This document shows, in pieces, positions 23,165 to 31,091 of a stretch of DNA of 32,129 nt. This stretch comes from an uncultured Clostridia bacterium (lineage in GTDB: Bacteria; Bacillota; Clostridia; Christensenellales; Borkfalkiaceae), in NCBI GenBank assembly GCA_947626005.1, contig CANQQM010000013.1, positions 1 through 32,129 of the forward strand, written 5' to 3'. A model generated the notes under the pieces. It made no database searches, was not told the DNA's origin, and saw nothing but the letters and a program-made list of their open reading frames with translations. Positions within the stretch are counted from its first letter, which is position 1; every line of letters starts with the position of its first letter. The translations under genes and the position numbers were made by a program.

Positions 23165-25171
23165 TCATTCGTCGAAGGCGTGTACGGCTTTATACCATGC
23201 GTTGACCTGACCGATGATCGTCTCTCCGCCGTTTCTGTCGACGTCTTTTACGAAATCGTTGAAGGAGGACATCGCGCTCTCGCCCGAGATCATCTTCGTG
23301 AAATAGGTGCTTGTCTGCGTCGTGATGTATTCGCCGTAGTCGGTCATCGCCGAGAGCGCCGTGCCGTAAAATTCGTTGTACTTTGCGGGCTTCTCTCCCT
23401 CGGATAGGGCAACGACGTAGGCGTAGCTCCCGTTTTCGTCGATCATCTCATGATAGATGCCCCACCCCTTCTTTTCTTCCTTCGTCATATCCTTCGTCGC
23501 GATCTTCTGTTTATATGCGACGAAATAGGGATAGCCGTCGGCAAAGTGAAGGAGTTTTTCGCGGTTGCGCATCGAGTTGAACGCCGCTTTGAGTTTTTCG
23601 TTCCCGTTGATCTGCGCGATGACGTCGCGGCGGATGCAGAAGTAGCCGTTCCCCGAATCGTTTGCGGCGATGCGGTAGATCTTCTCCCCCGCCGCCTCAC
23701 TGCTCTCGATCTGTGCGTTCGTAAGGTCCTCGTAGAGGCCGCTCTTGAACATGTCGCGGCTGTTGAGCCCGTTGTCGTAGAGCTCGTTGAACGCCTTCTG
23801 CACACGGCGGTATTCGACGGAGGAATCCATGCCGTCCCAGATCTTCATGGGGACAAACTGATAGTAGAACCCGTTGGAGGGCAGAACGTCCGTTCCGTAG
23901 CGCTCCTGTGCGTCGTCGCTGTAATAGATATCGTAGAAGAGGTTGCAAAGTTTCGCGACCGCTTCGGGGTGCTTGCAATTCGCGGAGACAAGGTTGTACC
24001 CCGAGATCAGAAGCCTGTCGACGATGGGCCGGCGCTCCTGCCCGTTATAGGAGGGAAGGTCGACCCATACCCAGTCGGCGCCGTTCACGGAGTTCGACGT
24101 CACGGCCTTTTCGAGGGAATCCTTGGGGAGCCACCATTCGCCGAACACCATGCCGACGAAGCCCGCCGAAACGTAGCTCTGCACGCTTGCGGAGGTGTTG
24201 GAGAGGAATTCCCTGTCGAGAATACCCCTTTCGTACATGGTGCGCATGGTCTCCACCGCCGCCTGTGCCTCGGGGGAAGTGTTGGAGGAATAGAGCTTGC
24301 CGTCCTCCCCCATGAAGTATCCGCCGAGCTGTGCGCCGTGGGCGTTGAACATCCCCTTCGCGCCGTAAGAATCGGAGAAGGTGAGGTCCTTATGAAGGGA
24401 GAGCGGAATGACGTTCGCGGCGGAAATGCCCGTCGCCGCGGCGATCTCCTCCTTGTGGTCGAGGAAGGCCTGCCCGACGTCGATCATCTCGTCGATGGTC
24501 GTGGGCGCCTCGACCCCCGCGATCTCCAGCCAGTCCTTGCGGATATAGAGGCGCTGCGCCGTCGCAAAGCGGTTGGTCTGCTGCGGAAGCGCATAGAGCT
24601 TCCCCTCCTTCATGCACGCCTTGATGGCCTCGGGCATGTAGTCGTTGTAGTTTGCCAAGAGGTTGTCGTTCAGCTTGTAGTACGCCTCGGTGAGGTCGGC
24701 AAGCATGTTCTGATCGCGGAGCATGGTGAACATCTGCGCCTGCGTCGTATAGAACATATCGGGCATCTGATTTGCGCCGATCGCAAGATTGACCTTCTGA
24801 TCGTACATCGTGCTCGCCGTGACGACGCTGTACTCGAGCTTGATGTTCAGCTTCTCGAGGGCGATCTTGTTGAAGGTCTGGTTGTAGGGCGTCGTCCCGA
24901 TCTTGACGTCGGGCTCGAGCTCGTACTGAATGGCCGCCACCTTGATGGTCACGGGCTCTTCATAGCGGTCGAGCGTGGGATACTCCGCGCGGTAGGCGGC
25001 ATTCTTCGCCGCATCCTCCTCGGGGGTCGCGTACTCCGCACGGGGCGCGGCAAGGGTGCCGGGGTCGATCGCCTCGTAGTCGTACTCCTCCGTATATCCG
25101 CAGCCGGCAAGGGCGCCGCAAAGCAGCGTCAGGGCCATCAGAGAGCTCATTGCCGAATAAAACTTCTTCAT
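23165..25171 (-). CDS. lplA: Extracellular solute-binding lipoprotein, LplA/YtcQ type
   Basis: The 668-residue protein has a lipoprotein signal with lipobox LAGC (Cys 24) and the long form (well over 500 residues) typical of the LplA/YtcQ branch of carbohydrate-binding proteins. Segments such as IGANQMPDMFYTTQAQ, MKEGKLYALPQQTNRF and LYIRKDWLEIAGVEAPTTIDE are typical of this fold (second-lobe aromatic and hinge regions). It is anchored outside the membrane and hands oligosaccharides to the two permeases encoded next in the operon (28- and 10-nt gaps). The start follows GGAGG at 7 nt. The ligand cannot be read from sequence; neighbours suggest a hexosamine-containing oligosaccharide. Confidence 0.88.
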   Translation of the reverse strand: MKKFYSAMSSLMALTLLCGALAGCGYTEEYDYEAIDPGTLAAPRAEYATPEEDAAKNAAYRAEYPTLDRYEEPVTIKVAAIQYELEPDVKIGTTPYNQTFNKIALEKLNIKLEYSVVTASTMYDQKVNLAIGANQMPDMFYTTQAQMFTMLRDQNMLADLTEAYYKLNDNLLANYNDYMPEAIKACMKEGKLYALPQQTNRFATAQRLYIRKDWLEIAGVEAPTTIDEMIDVGQAFLDHKEEIAAATGISAANVIPLSLHKDLTFSDSYGAKGMFNAHGAQLGGYFMGEDGKLYSSNTSPEAQAAVETMRTMYERGILDREFLSNTSASVQSYVSAGFVGMVFGEWWLPKDSLEKAVTSNSVNGADWVWVDLPSYNGQERRPIVDRLLISGYNLVSANCKHPEAVAKLCNLFYDIYYSDDAQERYGTDVLPSNGFYYQFVPMKIWDGMDSSVEYRRVQKAFNELYDNGLNSRDMFKSGLYEDLTNAQIESSEAAGEKIYRIAANDSGNGYFCIRRDVIAQINGNEKLKAAFNSMRNREKLLHFADGYPYFVAYKQKIATKDMTKEEKKGWGIYHEMIDENGSYAYVVALSEGEKPAKYNEFYGTALSAMTDYGEYITTQTSTYFTKMISGESAMSSFNDFVKDVDRNGGETIIGQVNAWYKAVHAFDE

Positions 25172-25197
25172 AACATTTCCTCCTTTTTTCGATGCCT

Positions 25198-26820
25198 TCA
25201 GGCGTAGATCGCCACTTCACTGACCCACATGAGGCCGGAGTTCGTCGTTTCCTGACCGTCGAGACGCCCGCTGGTGCCGTCGCCCATGCCCTTCGGCTGA
25301 ACGACGCGGATGCGGTCGGTCGTGACTTTTGCGAAGGTGAACTCGGTGAGCTGCTGCTGAACGAGATAGTCCGAGCCCTGCTCCCAGCTGAAGGTCGCGA
25401 CCTCCGTCCATGCGTCGTTGATCCACGCCTCGACGCGCGCCGCACGGGGAGAGTAGAGCGTCCCGCTGTCCACCGCCCAATAGACGATGACCTTGGAGAT
25501 GTCCTGCGGCGAGGAGAAGGTGAACTGGATCCAGTGATCGCGGTTCTGATTGCGTTCGCTTGCCCATGCCTCCGTCGCCCAATTGAGCTGGTCGTGATTT
25601 TCCTTGGTGGCATAGAAGCCGTCGTTGAGCGGCTTCACGCCCGAATACCCTTGGAAGGTGGAATCTACGGTGACGGTGACGAGCCCGTTGTCCGCATAGG
25701 CGAGGTTGGCCGCGCTCGTGTCGCCGTTGAGCGTCACCTCGCCGCCGCCCTCATTGAGCATGGAAAGGGCAAGTTCGCCCCGCTTGCTCGTGGGCTTTAT
25801 CCCCGGGTTGGGGCAGATGTGAAGCTGACGGTCGTAGGTGCAATACGGGATGAAATCGTACTGCCAGACGATGTTGTAGACCTCCTGCGGCATATAGCCG
25901 TATTCGCTCACATTGATGTAGTCGAGCGCAAACACGGGCATGTAGTCGTACCGCCGCGCCGCGTTGATGACGTTGCAGGCGACGTTCACATTCCACTCGA
26001 GGTCGGCCTCGCTCCTGTCCTTATAGACTTGGGCGGCGGCGTCCCAGTCGGTGTAGAAGGATTCGAACATGATGCCGTCTACATACTGCGAAATATACGG
26101 GAAGATGGTAAATCCGCGGTTGGGAACGAGCTTGGTACCCTCGGGAAGTTCCTCGTCGAGCCTCCTCACGAGGTCGATCATCCCGCCGATCGTGTCGTAC
26201 GCGACGTCCACCGTATCCAAGGTGTCGAGGAAGAGCCCGTCGACGCCGTAGTCCATGATCTCCTTCGCGCGGGAAAGGGTCATTTCCTGCCAGATGGGAT
26301 TGCCGCCGTCGACATAATACGTCCCCCAGTTGCCATTTTGCTTGGGGAGGCCGTTCTCATAGATATAATAGGAAGCGTACCCGCCGCCGCCCAAACCGTC
26401 GGCCGTGCGAAGACGGTCGTCCTCGCCGATGGAAATATAGGCAATAACGTAGGTGCCCGCGTCCTTGAGCTCTTGGATCATCTCCCGCGAGTTCTCGACG
26501 CCGACGATCTGCGTGCCGTGGATGATCGCCACGTCGAACTCCTTGAGGACCTCTAAGGCGACTCTCGGTTCTCCGCCGAATACGGGAGTTTCCTCGGAAG
26601 GTCCCGTAAGGGAGCCGTAGTAGCAGACAAAGGAATCGACGTCGTTCCAATCCTTTCTGCCCTCTGCGGGACGCTCGACCGTGGGACGGGAAAAGATGCT
26701 CACGCTTCCGCTGCCGTCGTCTGTAGACCCGCCGTCGGGGTTATCCGGGCCGCAAGCGGCAAGCGACAGCCCCATGAGAGACGCCATAAGGAGTGAGAGC
26801 AGGGTCTTCGTTTTCTTCAT
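25198..26820 (-). CDS. GH114-like glycoside hydrolase lipoprotein with C-terminal discoidin/CBM32-like domain
   Basis: The 540-residue surface lipoprotein has lipobox LAAC (Cys 23). Residues about 55-290 form a TIM-barrel-like domain with the hallmarks of the TM1410/GH114 family: VIAYISIGEDDR (125-136), NPIWQ (174-178), YGVDGLFLDTLD (191-202) with D199, and GIMFES (249-254) with E253. The last two are the likely catalytic acids. GH114 enzymes are endo-alpha-1,4-galactosaminidases acting on galactosamine-rich exopolysaccharides. A C-terminal discoidin/F5-8-type domain (about 395-540) probably binds glycan. GGAGG precedes the start. The binding-protein gene follows after 26 nt, so cutting and uptake are co-expressed. 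Exact substrate is inferred; the family also includes poorly characterised members. Confidence 0.78.
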   Translation of the reverse strand: MKKTKTLLSLLMASLMGLSLAACGPDNPDGGSTDDGSGSVSIFSRPTVERPAEGRKDWNDVDSFVCYYGSLTGPSEETPVFGGEPRVALEVLKEFDVAIIHGTQIVGVENSREMIQELKDAGTYVIAYISIGEDDRLRTADGLGGGGYASYYIYENGLPKQNGNWGTYYVDGGNPIWQEMTLSRAKEIMDYGVDGLFLDTLDTVDVAYDTIGGMIDLVRRLDEELPEGTKLVPNRGFTIFPYISQYVDGIMFESFYTDWDAAAQVYKDRSEADLEWNVNVACNVINAARRYDYMPVFALDYINVSEYGYMPQEVYNIVWQYDFIPYCTYDRQLHICPNPGIKPTSKRGELALSMLNEGGGEVTLNGDTSAANLAYADNGLVTVTVDSTFQGYSGVKPLNDGFYATKENHDQLNWATEAWASERNQNRDHWIQFTFSSPQDISKVIVYWAVDSGTLYSPRAARVEAWINDAWTEVATFSWEQGSDYLVQQQLTEFTFAKVTTDRIRVVQPKGMGDGTSGRLDGQETTNSGLMWVSEVAIYA

Positions 26821-26867
26821 ATCAAACCTCCGTTTTCGGATTTATTTCTTTCCTATTAGTTGTTTTT

Positions 26868-26914
26868 GTTTCCGCATTTACGAAGTGAATGCGGAAACGG
26901 GGGTACCCCCGTTT
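26868..26914 (-). repeat. Overlapping hairpin and perfect palindrome before the GH114-like gene
   Basis: GTTTCCGCATT (26868-26878) and AATGCGGAAAC (26888-26898) form a stem that extends to about 14 bp, including one G-T pair. A perfect 20-bp palindrome, AAACGGGGGTACCCCCGTTT, spans 26895-26914. The two share the AAAC at 26895-26898, so they cannot both form fully. The gap (26821-26938) has no clear promoter or T-run. Confidence 0.55.
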
Positions 26915-26938
26915 CAAAATTCAATTTTTTCGAATGCG

Positions 26939-28210
26939 CTATTCGCGCTCGAAGTCGCGCATGAAGATCCTTTCGCCGCCGAGTTTTCTCGATCTCTCCG
27001 CCGCAAAGGCGACGAGATGCGAGGCGATTGCATTCTCGACGGAGGACGAGACGCCCGCGTTCTTTTCGAGCGCATCGAACATTTCCGACATCATGCGGTT
27101 GTCTCCGCCGCCGTGTCCCGACAGGTCGTCGGTGAGCTTCGTAATATCGTAGACCGTGCTCTCCCCGCCGAAGGGGGTGACGGTCACAAGATTCTTTCCT
27201 TGGTCGGCGACGATCTCTCCGAGCGTCCCCATGACCTTGAGGTGCCGATAGTTTTGCGCCGTAAATCCCGTCATCGTGAAGGAGACGGTGATATCGTCCT
27301 CCATCTGCATGTTGACGACCTGATGGTCGACGACGTTGTTGTCGCAGCGGAAAACGCATCTGCCGTACGGCCCCGTCTTTATCGCCTCCAGAAGGGTCTC
27401 CTCCGTGGGGTTTTCCGCGAGGACGTCGCACGGCCAACCGCGATTCCCCTTCCGATACCCGATCTCGCTGTCGAAATAGATTTTGAGAGCGCTGTAGGGG
27501 CATTCCTCGGAATACTTGCACTCCGTGCACCGTTCGCCGCTGCCCTTCGGCGCATTCTCGGGTTTGAAATATTTGAGCGAACCGAACGACGAAAGGGAGA
27601 CGCAGCGCCTGTCGAGCAGCCAGGAGAGGATATCGAAATCGTGACAGCACTTCTGGAGGATCATGGGCGACTCGATCTCGTCGTTCCGCCAGTTCCCCCG
27701 CACAAAGCTGTGCGCCTGATGCCAGTAGCCGACGTTCTCGATCGCCTGCAGGGTAACGGGTTCGCCGATCGCGCCGCTCTTTATGATCTCTTTGATCTTG
27801 CGGTAAAACGCGGTGTACTCCAAAACATGGCAAATGGCCACCATTCTGTTCGCTTTCCGCGCCGCGTCGCGGATGGCAAGGCAATCTTCCGCCGTCACCG
27901 CAACGGGCTTTTCGAGGAGGATATCATACCCGAGCGCAAGCGCCTTTAAGGCGTGGGCGCAGTGCTGACGGTCCTGCGTCGCGATGATGAGGACGTCCGC
28001 AAGTTTTTCGCGGGAAAGGAGGCTCTCCGCGCTGTCGAAGCGGAAATTCTCGGGAACGTCGAATTCCTCCCCGACACAGCGCACCTTTTCGGGGTCGATA
28101 TCGGCGATCGCCACGATCTTCATCCTCTCGGGAAACTTATTCTGATATTTCGCGTAGGTGTGGTGCCCTCTGCCGCCGAGCCCTACGATCGCAACGGTAA
28201 ATTTTTTCAC
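26939..28210 (-). CDS. Gfo/Idh/MocA-family NAD(P)-dependent oxidoreductase
   Basis: The 423-residue protein has an N-terminal Rossmann motif (AIVGLGGRGHH, about 7-17) and the family motif LLEKPVAVT, whose Lys is catalytic, followed by the C-terminal alpha/beta substrate domain. A cysteine motif C-x2-C-x5-C (CTECKYSEEC) lies in the second domain. Members oxidise or reduce sugars, inositols or amino sugars, and one branch (GH109) uses NAD to cleave alpha-N-acetylgalactosaminides. The substrate is not determined here. The GTG start at 28210 was chosen because GAGGG lies 5 nt upstream; a TTG four codons earlier overlaps that site. It heads the carbohydrate operon and is cytosolic, probably acting on the imported sugar. 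Confidence 0.85.
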   Translation of the reverse strand: MKKFTVAIVGLGGRGHHTYAKYQNKFPERMKIVAIADIDPEKVRCVGEEFDVPENFRFDSAESLLSREKLADVLIIATQDRQHCAHALKALALGYDILLEKPVAVTAEDCLAIRDAARKANRMVAICHVLEYTAFYRKIKEIIKSGAIGEPVTLQAIENVGYWHQAHSFVRGNWRNDEIESPMILQKCCHDFDILSWLLDRRCVSLSSFGSLKYFKPENAPKGSGERCTECKYSEECPYSALKIYFDSEIGYRKGNRGWPCDVLAENPTEETLLEAIKTGPYGRCVFRCDNNVVDHQVVNMQMEDDITVSFTMTGFTAQNYRHLKVMGTLGEIVADQGKNLVTVTPFGGESTVYDITKLTDDLSGHGGGDNRMMSEMFDALEKNAGVSSSVENAIASHLVAFAAERSRKLGGERIFMRDFERE

Positions 28211-28254
28211 TTTTGCCCTCAATGATTTGTAAATTTATAACTTTTCTTGTTCTA

Positions 28255-28283
28255 AGAATACCATGTCGGCCCGCGTTTGTCAA
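28255..28283 (-). promoter_or_regulatory. Promoter of the carbohydrate operon
   Basis: On the minus strand a consensus TTGACA (28283-28278), a 17-nt spacer and TATTCT (28260-28255) lie about 45 nt upstream of the GTG start. Confidence 0.7.
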
Positions 28284-28295
28284 TAGTTTTGAGAA

Positions 28296-28325
28296 AAAAT
28301 AGTAAACTTTTTTGTTTACTATTTT
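28296..28325. promoter_or_regulatory. Probable operator (inverted repeat) between the operon and the LacI-type regulator gene
   Basis: AAAATAGTAAAC and GTTTACTATTTT form a perfect 12-bp inverted repeat around TTTTTT, just upstream of the operon -35 box. A single TTGTTTAC half-site recurs near 28398-28405, next to the -35 box of the regulator gene. Placement fits a binding site of the divergently encoded regulator. It could also fold as an AT-rich hairpin. Confidence 0.5.
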
Positions 28326-28413
28326 GTTTATCATGCCGCTCTTCCCCTTCTTTTGCGCAAAGTCCTCTGTTTTCCGCTCTTTTCCGCGTTTTATAAATTG
28401 TTTACCGAATCCG

Positions 28414-28442
28414 TTGACAGGGTGCGCTTCTTATGTTATGAT
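28414..28442 (+). promoter_or_regulatory. Promoter of the LacI-family regulator gene
   Basis: A consensus TTGACA (28414-28419), a 17-nt spacer and TATGAT (28437-28442) precede the ATG at 28473 by 30 nt. Confidence 0.75.
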
Positions 28443-28472
28443 GATTGAAACATTCCTTTTCGGAGAAAAGTT

Positions 28473-29486
28473 ATGGCGACCATACGCGACGTTGCCGAGA
28501 AGGCGGGCGTCTCCATTGCTTCCGTATCGCGCATTTTGAGCGCGGATCCCACCTACCGCGCCACCCCCGAGACCCGTGAACGCGTTCTCGGGGCCATTCG
28601 AGAGCTCAATTATGTCCCCAATCCCAACTACCGTAAGCGCAAGGCGCAGGCGAAGGTGACGATCGGCTGTATCTCCCGCGTGACCGTAGAACACACGGAG
28701 GACAGCTACTATTCCGCCATTTTGCACGGTGCGCAGGATTTTCTCATGCGGCAAAAGTACGATTTCGATTTCGTCCTCACGCAGTACGATATTATCAATA
28801 CGGAATCGCTTGCCTCCCTGTTTACGCATCCGCCAAAAGGGCTTCTTCTCATGGGAGACCCGAGTGCGGAGACGATGCGGTTCCTCTCTTCGAAGATCAA
28901 GCACATCGTCGGCATCGACACCGTTCAGCCCACCATCGACAACATCTGCTACGATCACTTCGAGGCGGGCTGCCGTGCGATGCGCTACCTCCTCGGCCAA
29001 GGGCACCGCAAGATCGCCTTCATCGGCGCAAATCTTCCCGGGGACCCCTTGAACATCGGAAGATACGAGGCGTATGTACGCATGATGGCGCAGGCAAACC
29101 TTCCCGTCGACCCCGCGTGGGTGCTCGACAGCGAATGGCACCGCAGCGTGTGCCACGACAAGACGCTTGCCCTCATGAAGCGCGAGAACCGCCCCACCGC
29201 CATCCTCGTGAGCAGCGACCACATGGCGATCGCGGCGATGTCCGCCATCCGCTCTCTCGATATTTCCATCCCGGAGGAGATCTCGATCATCGGCATTTCG
29301 GATATCGAGGACGCCAAGTACTTGAGCCCGCCCCTCACGACCATCGCCATTCCGCAGAAGGAGATCGGAGAGATCGCCGCAAACACCCTTCTGCAGCGCA
29401 TTCAAGGGGATCGGACCTTGCCGAAACGGATCGTCGTGCCGACAAAGCTCGTCGAGCGGGATTCGGTCGCCCCTCTCCATTCTTAA
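28473..29486 (+). CDS. LacI-family transcriptional regulator
   Basis: The 337-residue protein begins with a LacI helix-turn-helix (TIRDVAEKAGVSIASVSRIL, residues 3-22) and a hinge helix (TRERVLGAIRELNYVPNPN). A periplasmic-binding-protein-like sensor domain follows, with typical segments ILVSSDHMAIAAMSAI and ISIIGISDIEDAKYLSPPLTTIAIP. Such proteins usually repress sugar operons until a sugar binds the sensor domain. It is transcribed away from the Gfo/Idh-led operon, and an inverted repeat lies in the shared region, so that operon is the likely target. The GH31-galE pair on its other side may also be controlled. GGAG stands upstream of the start. A strong terminator follows. Confidence 0.92.
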   Translation: MATIRDVAEKAGVSIASVSRILSADPTYRATPETRERVLGAIRELNYVPNPNYRKRKAQAKVTIGCISRVTVEHTEDSYYSAILHGAQDFLMRQKYDFDFVLTQYDIINTESLASLFTHPPKGLLLMGDPSAETMRFLSSKIKHIVGIDTVQPTIDNICYDHFEAGCRAMRYLLGQGHRKIAFIGANLPGDPLNIGRYEAYVRMMAQANLPVDPAWVLDSEWHRSVCHDKTLALMKRENRPTAILVSSDHMAIAAMSAIRSLDISIPEEISIIGISDIEDAKYLSPPLTTIAIPQKEIGEIAANTLLQRIQGDRTLPKRIVVPTKLVERDSVAPLHS

Positions 29487-29502
29487 ATCTCTTAAATCGT
29501 AA

Positions 29503-29532
29503 GGCGCTTGCCCTCGGCAGGCGTCTTTTTTT
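29503..29532 (+). terminator. Intrinsic terminator of the LacI-family regulator gene
   Basis: GGCGCTTGCC pairs with GGCAGGCGTC (10 bp with two G-T pairs, 3-nt loop) and is followed by seven T. It lies 16 nt after the stop codon and before the convergent GH31 gene. Confidence 0.85.
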
Positions 29533-29543
29533 GCCCGAAACGT

Positions 29544-31082
29544 TTACTTTTTTATGAAATAGGGAAGAGTTCCGACGGGTGCGGGAACGGTGACCTCTTC
29601 GCCCCCGCGGAAAGCTTCTCCGGTGGGAGCATAGACCCAGTCTGTCCCGCGGGGAAGGAGGAGCGTCTTTTGCGTCTGTCCCTTCTTCGTGACGGGCGAA
29701 ACGAGGTATGTGCTTCCGAGAAGAAAGCTGTCGATCTCCTTTTGGAAGCCTTGGTGCGGGAATTCGTATTCGAGTGCACGCAAGATGGGCGCATGGGTCC
29801 TCTCCGCCTCGTCGATGAGGGCGGAAAGTTCCTCCCGCTTCTCTGCATGCAGCCGCGCATACTTTAGGAACATCTCCTTTATGACGTCGTTCCGCCGCCA
29901 ATAGGCATAGGAAAACTGCATACAGGGCATGAGCGCGGCACATTCGACAAAGCGGCTGATGAGCTCGTAGTCGACCTCTCCCCCTTCCCCCTCGAAGTCG
30001 GCGATGCTGCCGCCGCCGATCATATCGGCGCAGGAAAAGGGATAGCCGCAAAGCCCCGCATTGATCATGTTCGGGACGAGTGCTCCGATGCCCTCCTTCC
30101 GATCCCAACTGCGGCGCTTGTCGCAAAGGCGGATGACCGTGTGCCGCCCCGCATACCCGAAGCACGCCCTCAGTTCGCTGTAGCGGTACTGCCCCGCGAA
30201 TTCCGCCCAAAGGGCGTTCTGTCCGCTGGCCGTCGTCGGCCGTGCGGTGAGGTCGTCGTCGCGGTAGTAGAGGCAATCGCCCGCGTCGAATTTGAAACCG
30301 TCTACGCCGTACCGTTCCATGAGACAATCGAGCTGCTTTTTCAGCCAATCGCGTGCGAAGGCGCTCGTCATGTCGAGAACGGGGTCGGTGCCGTTCCACC
30401 ATTCCCGCTCGGCGACCGTGCCGTCTGCGCAGCGGACAAGCGCACCGTTTTCCGCAAGCGTTTTATAGTCGCGGGAGTTTTTCGCCACGAAGGGAACGAG
30501 CCAAAGCTGTACCTTGAAGCCCATTTTGTGCAATTCGCACACCATCCCCTTCGGATCGGAGAATTTTCCCTCCGCAAATTCCCACTCCCCGTACCCCTTC
30601 ATCCAACCGTCGTCGAGAATGAGGACACCGTAGGGCATGCCGCTCTTTGAGACGGAGCGGGCATAGTCGAGGACCTTCTCCTCCGTGATATCCGTCAGCA
30701 TCTCCGTCCATGTGCAATACTGGGGATGGGTCAGGAGTTCGCGGGGGACGGAGACGCCGTCCTGCCCGAACGTTGCGGCGGCGGCAAGATAGGCCTCCTT
30801 CAGGGTGTTCCCCGCCCTTCCGACAACGGGCGGGACGTCCGTCTCGAGGGTGATATTTCCCGCCTTCACGCCGATCCGAAAATCCCCTTCGAGGAGAAAA
30901 TAGCGCCCGGATGTGCTGCAAAAAATGCCGTTTACGGGGTTCGTCGTATTTTGCATCCGACTGTCGAACGTCCGGTCGCTGTCCTCCGTTAAGGGCATGT
31001 CGATTCCGTGGGCGACCGCCCCGCCCCAAAACGCTTCGCCGCGCCCGATCTCGAGCTGTGTTTTAAGTTTGTATTTTCCCAT
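29544..31082 (-). CDS. GH31-family glycosidase, MYORG/NET37-like branch (alpha-galactosidase type)
   Basis: The 512-residue protein has no signal peptide and is cytosolic. The catalytic barrel shows ILDDGWM (155-161), QLWLVPFV (192-199), GVDGFKFDAGD (259-269) with the likely nucleophile D266, and KRRSWDRKEG (322-331) with D327 in the position expected for the acid/base. CGYPFSCADMIGGG (345-358) is a typical GH31 substrate loop. The FKFDAGD form and the overall pattern resemble the MYORG/NET37 branch, whose characterised member is an alpha-galactosidase, so alpha-galactosidase activity is a plausible inference. GAGG lies 7 nt before the ATG. It follows galE by only 9 nt, which suits release and epimerisation of galactose-type sugars in one operon. 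Confidence 0.8.
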   Translation of the reverse strand: MGKYKLKTQLEIGRGEAFWGGAVAHGIDMPLTEDSDRTFDSRMQNTTNPVNGIFCSTSGRYFLLEGDFRIGVKAGNITLETDVPPVVGRAGNTLKEAYLAAAATFGQDGVSVPRELLTHPQYCTWTEMLTDITEEKVLDYARSVSKSGMPYGVLILDDGWMKGYGEWEFAEGKFSDPKGMVCELHKMGFKVQLWLVPFVAKNSRDYKTLAENGALVRCADGTVAEREWWNGTDPVLDMTSAFARDWLKKQLDCLMERYGVDGFKFDAGDCLYYRDDDLTARPTTASGQNALWAEFAGQYRYSELRACFGYAGRHTVIRLCDKRRSWDRKEGIGALVPNMINAGLCGYPFSCADMIGGGSIADFEGEGGEVDYELISRFVECAALMPCMQFSYAYWRRNDVIKEMFLKYARLHAEKREELSALIDEAERTHAPILRALEYEFPHQGFQKEIDSFLLGSTYLVSPVTKKGQTQKTLLLPRGTDWVYAPTGEAFRGGEEVTVPAPVGTLPYFIKK

Positions 31083-31091
31083 GAAAAGGCC

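Noticed and set aside
26895-26914. Attachment site of an integrated element
   Set aside because: No integrase, matching second copy or tRNA gene was seen in the window.
28211-28222. TTG start for the Gfo/Idh gene
   Set aside because: It overlaps the GAGGG site that correctly precedes the GTG at 28210.
29536-29547. Catabolite-response-like palindrome around AAACGTTT
   Set aside because: It overlaps the stop codon of the GH31 gene between convergent genes, far from any promoter, and is short enough to be chance.
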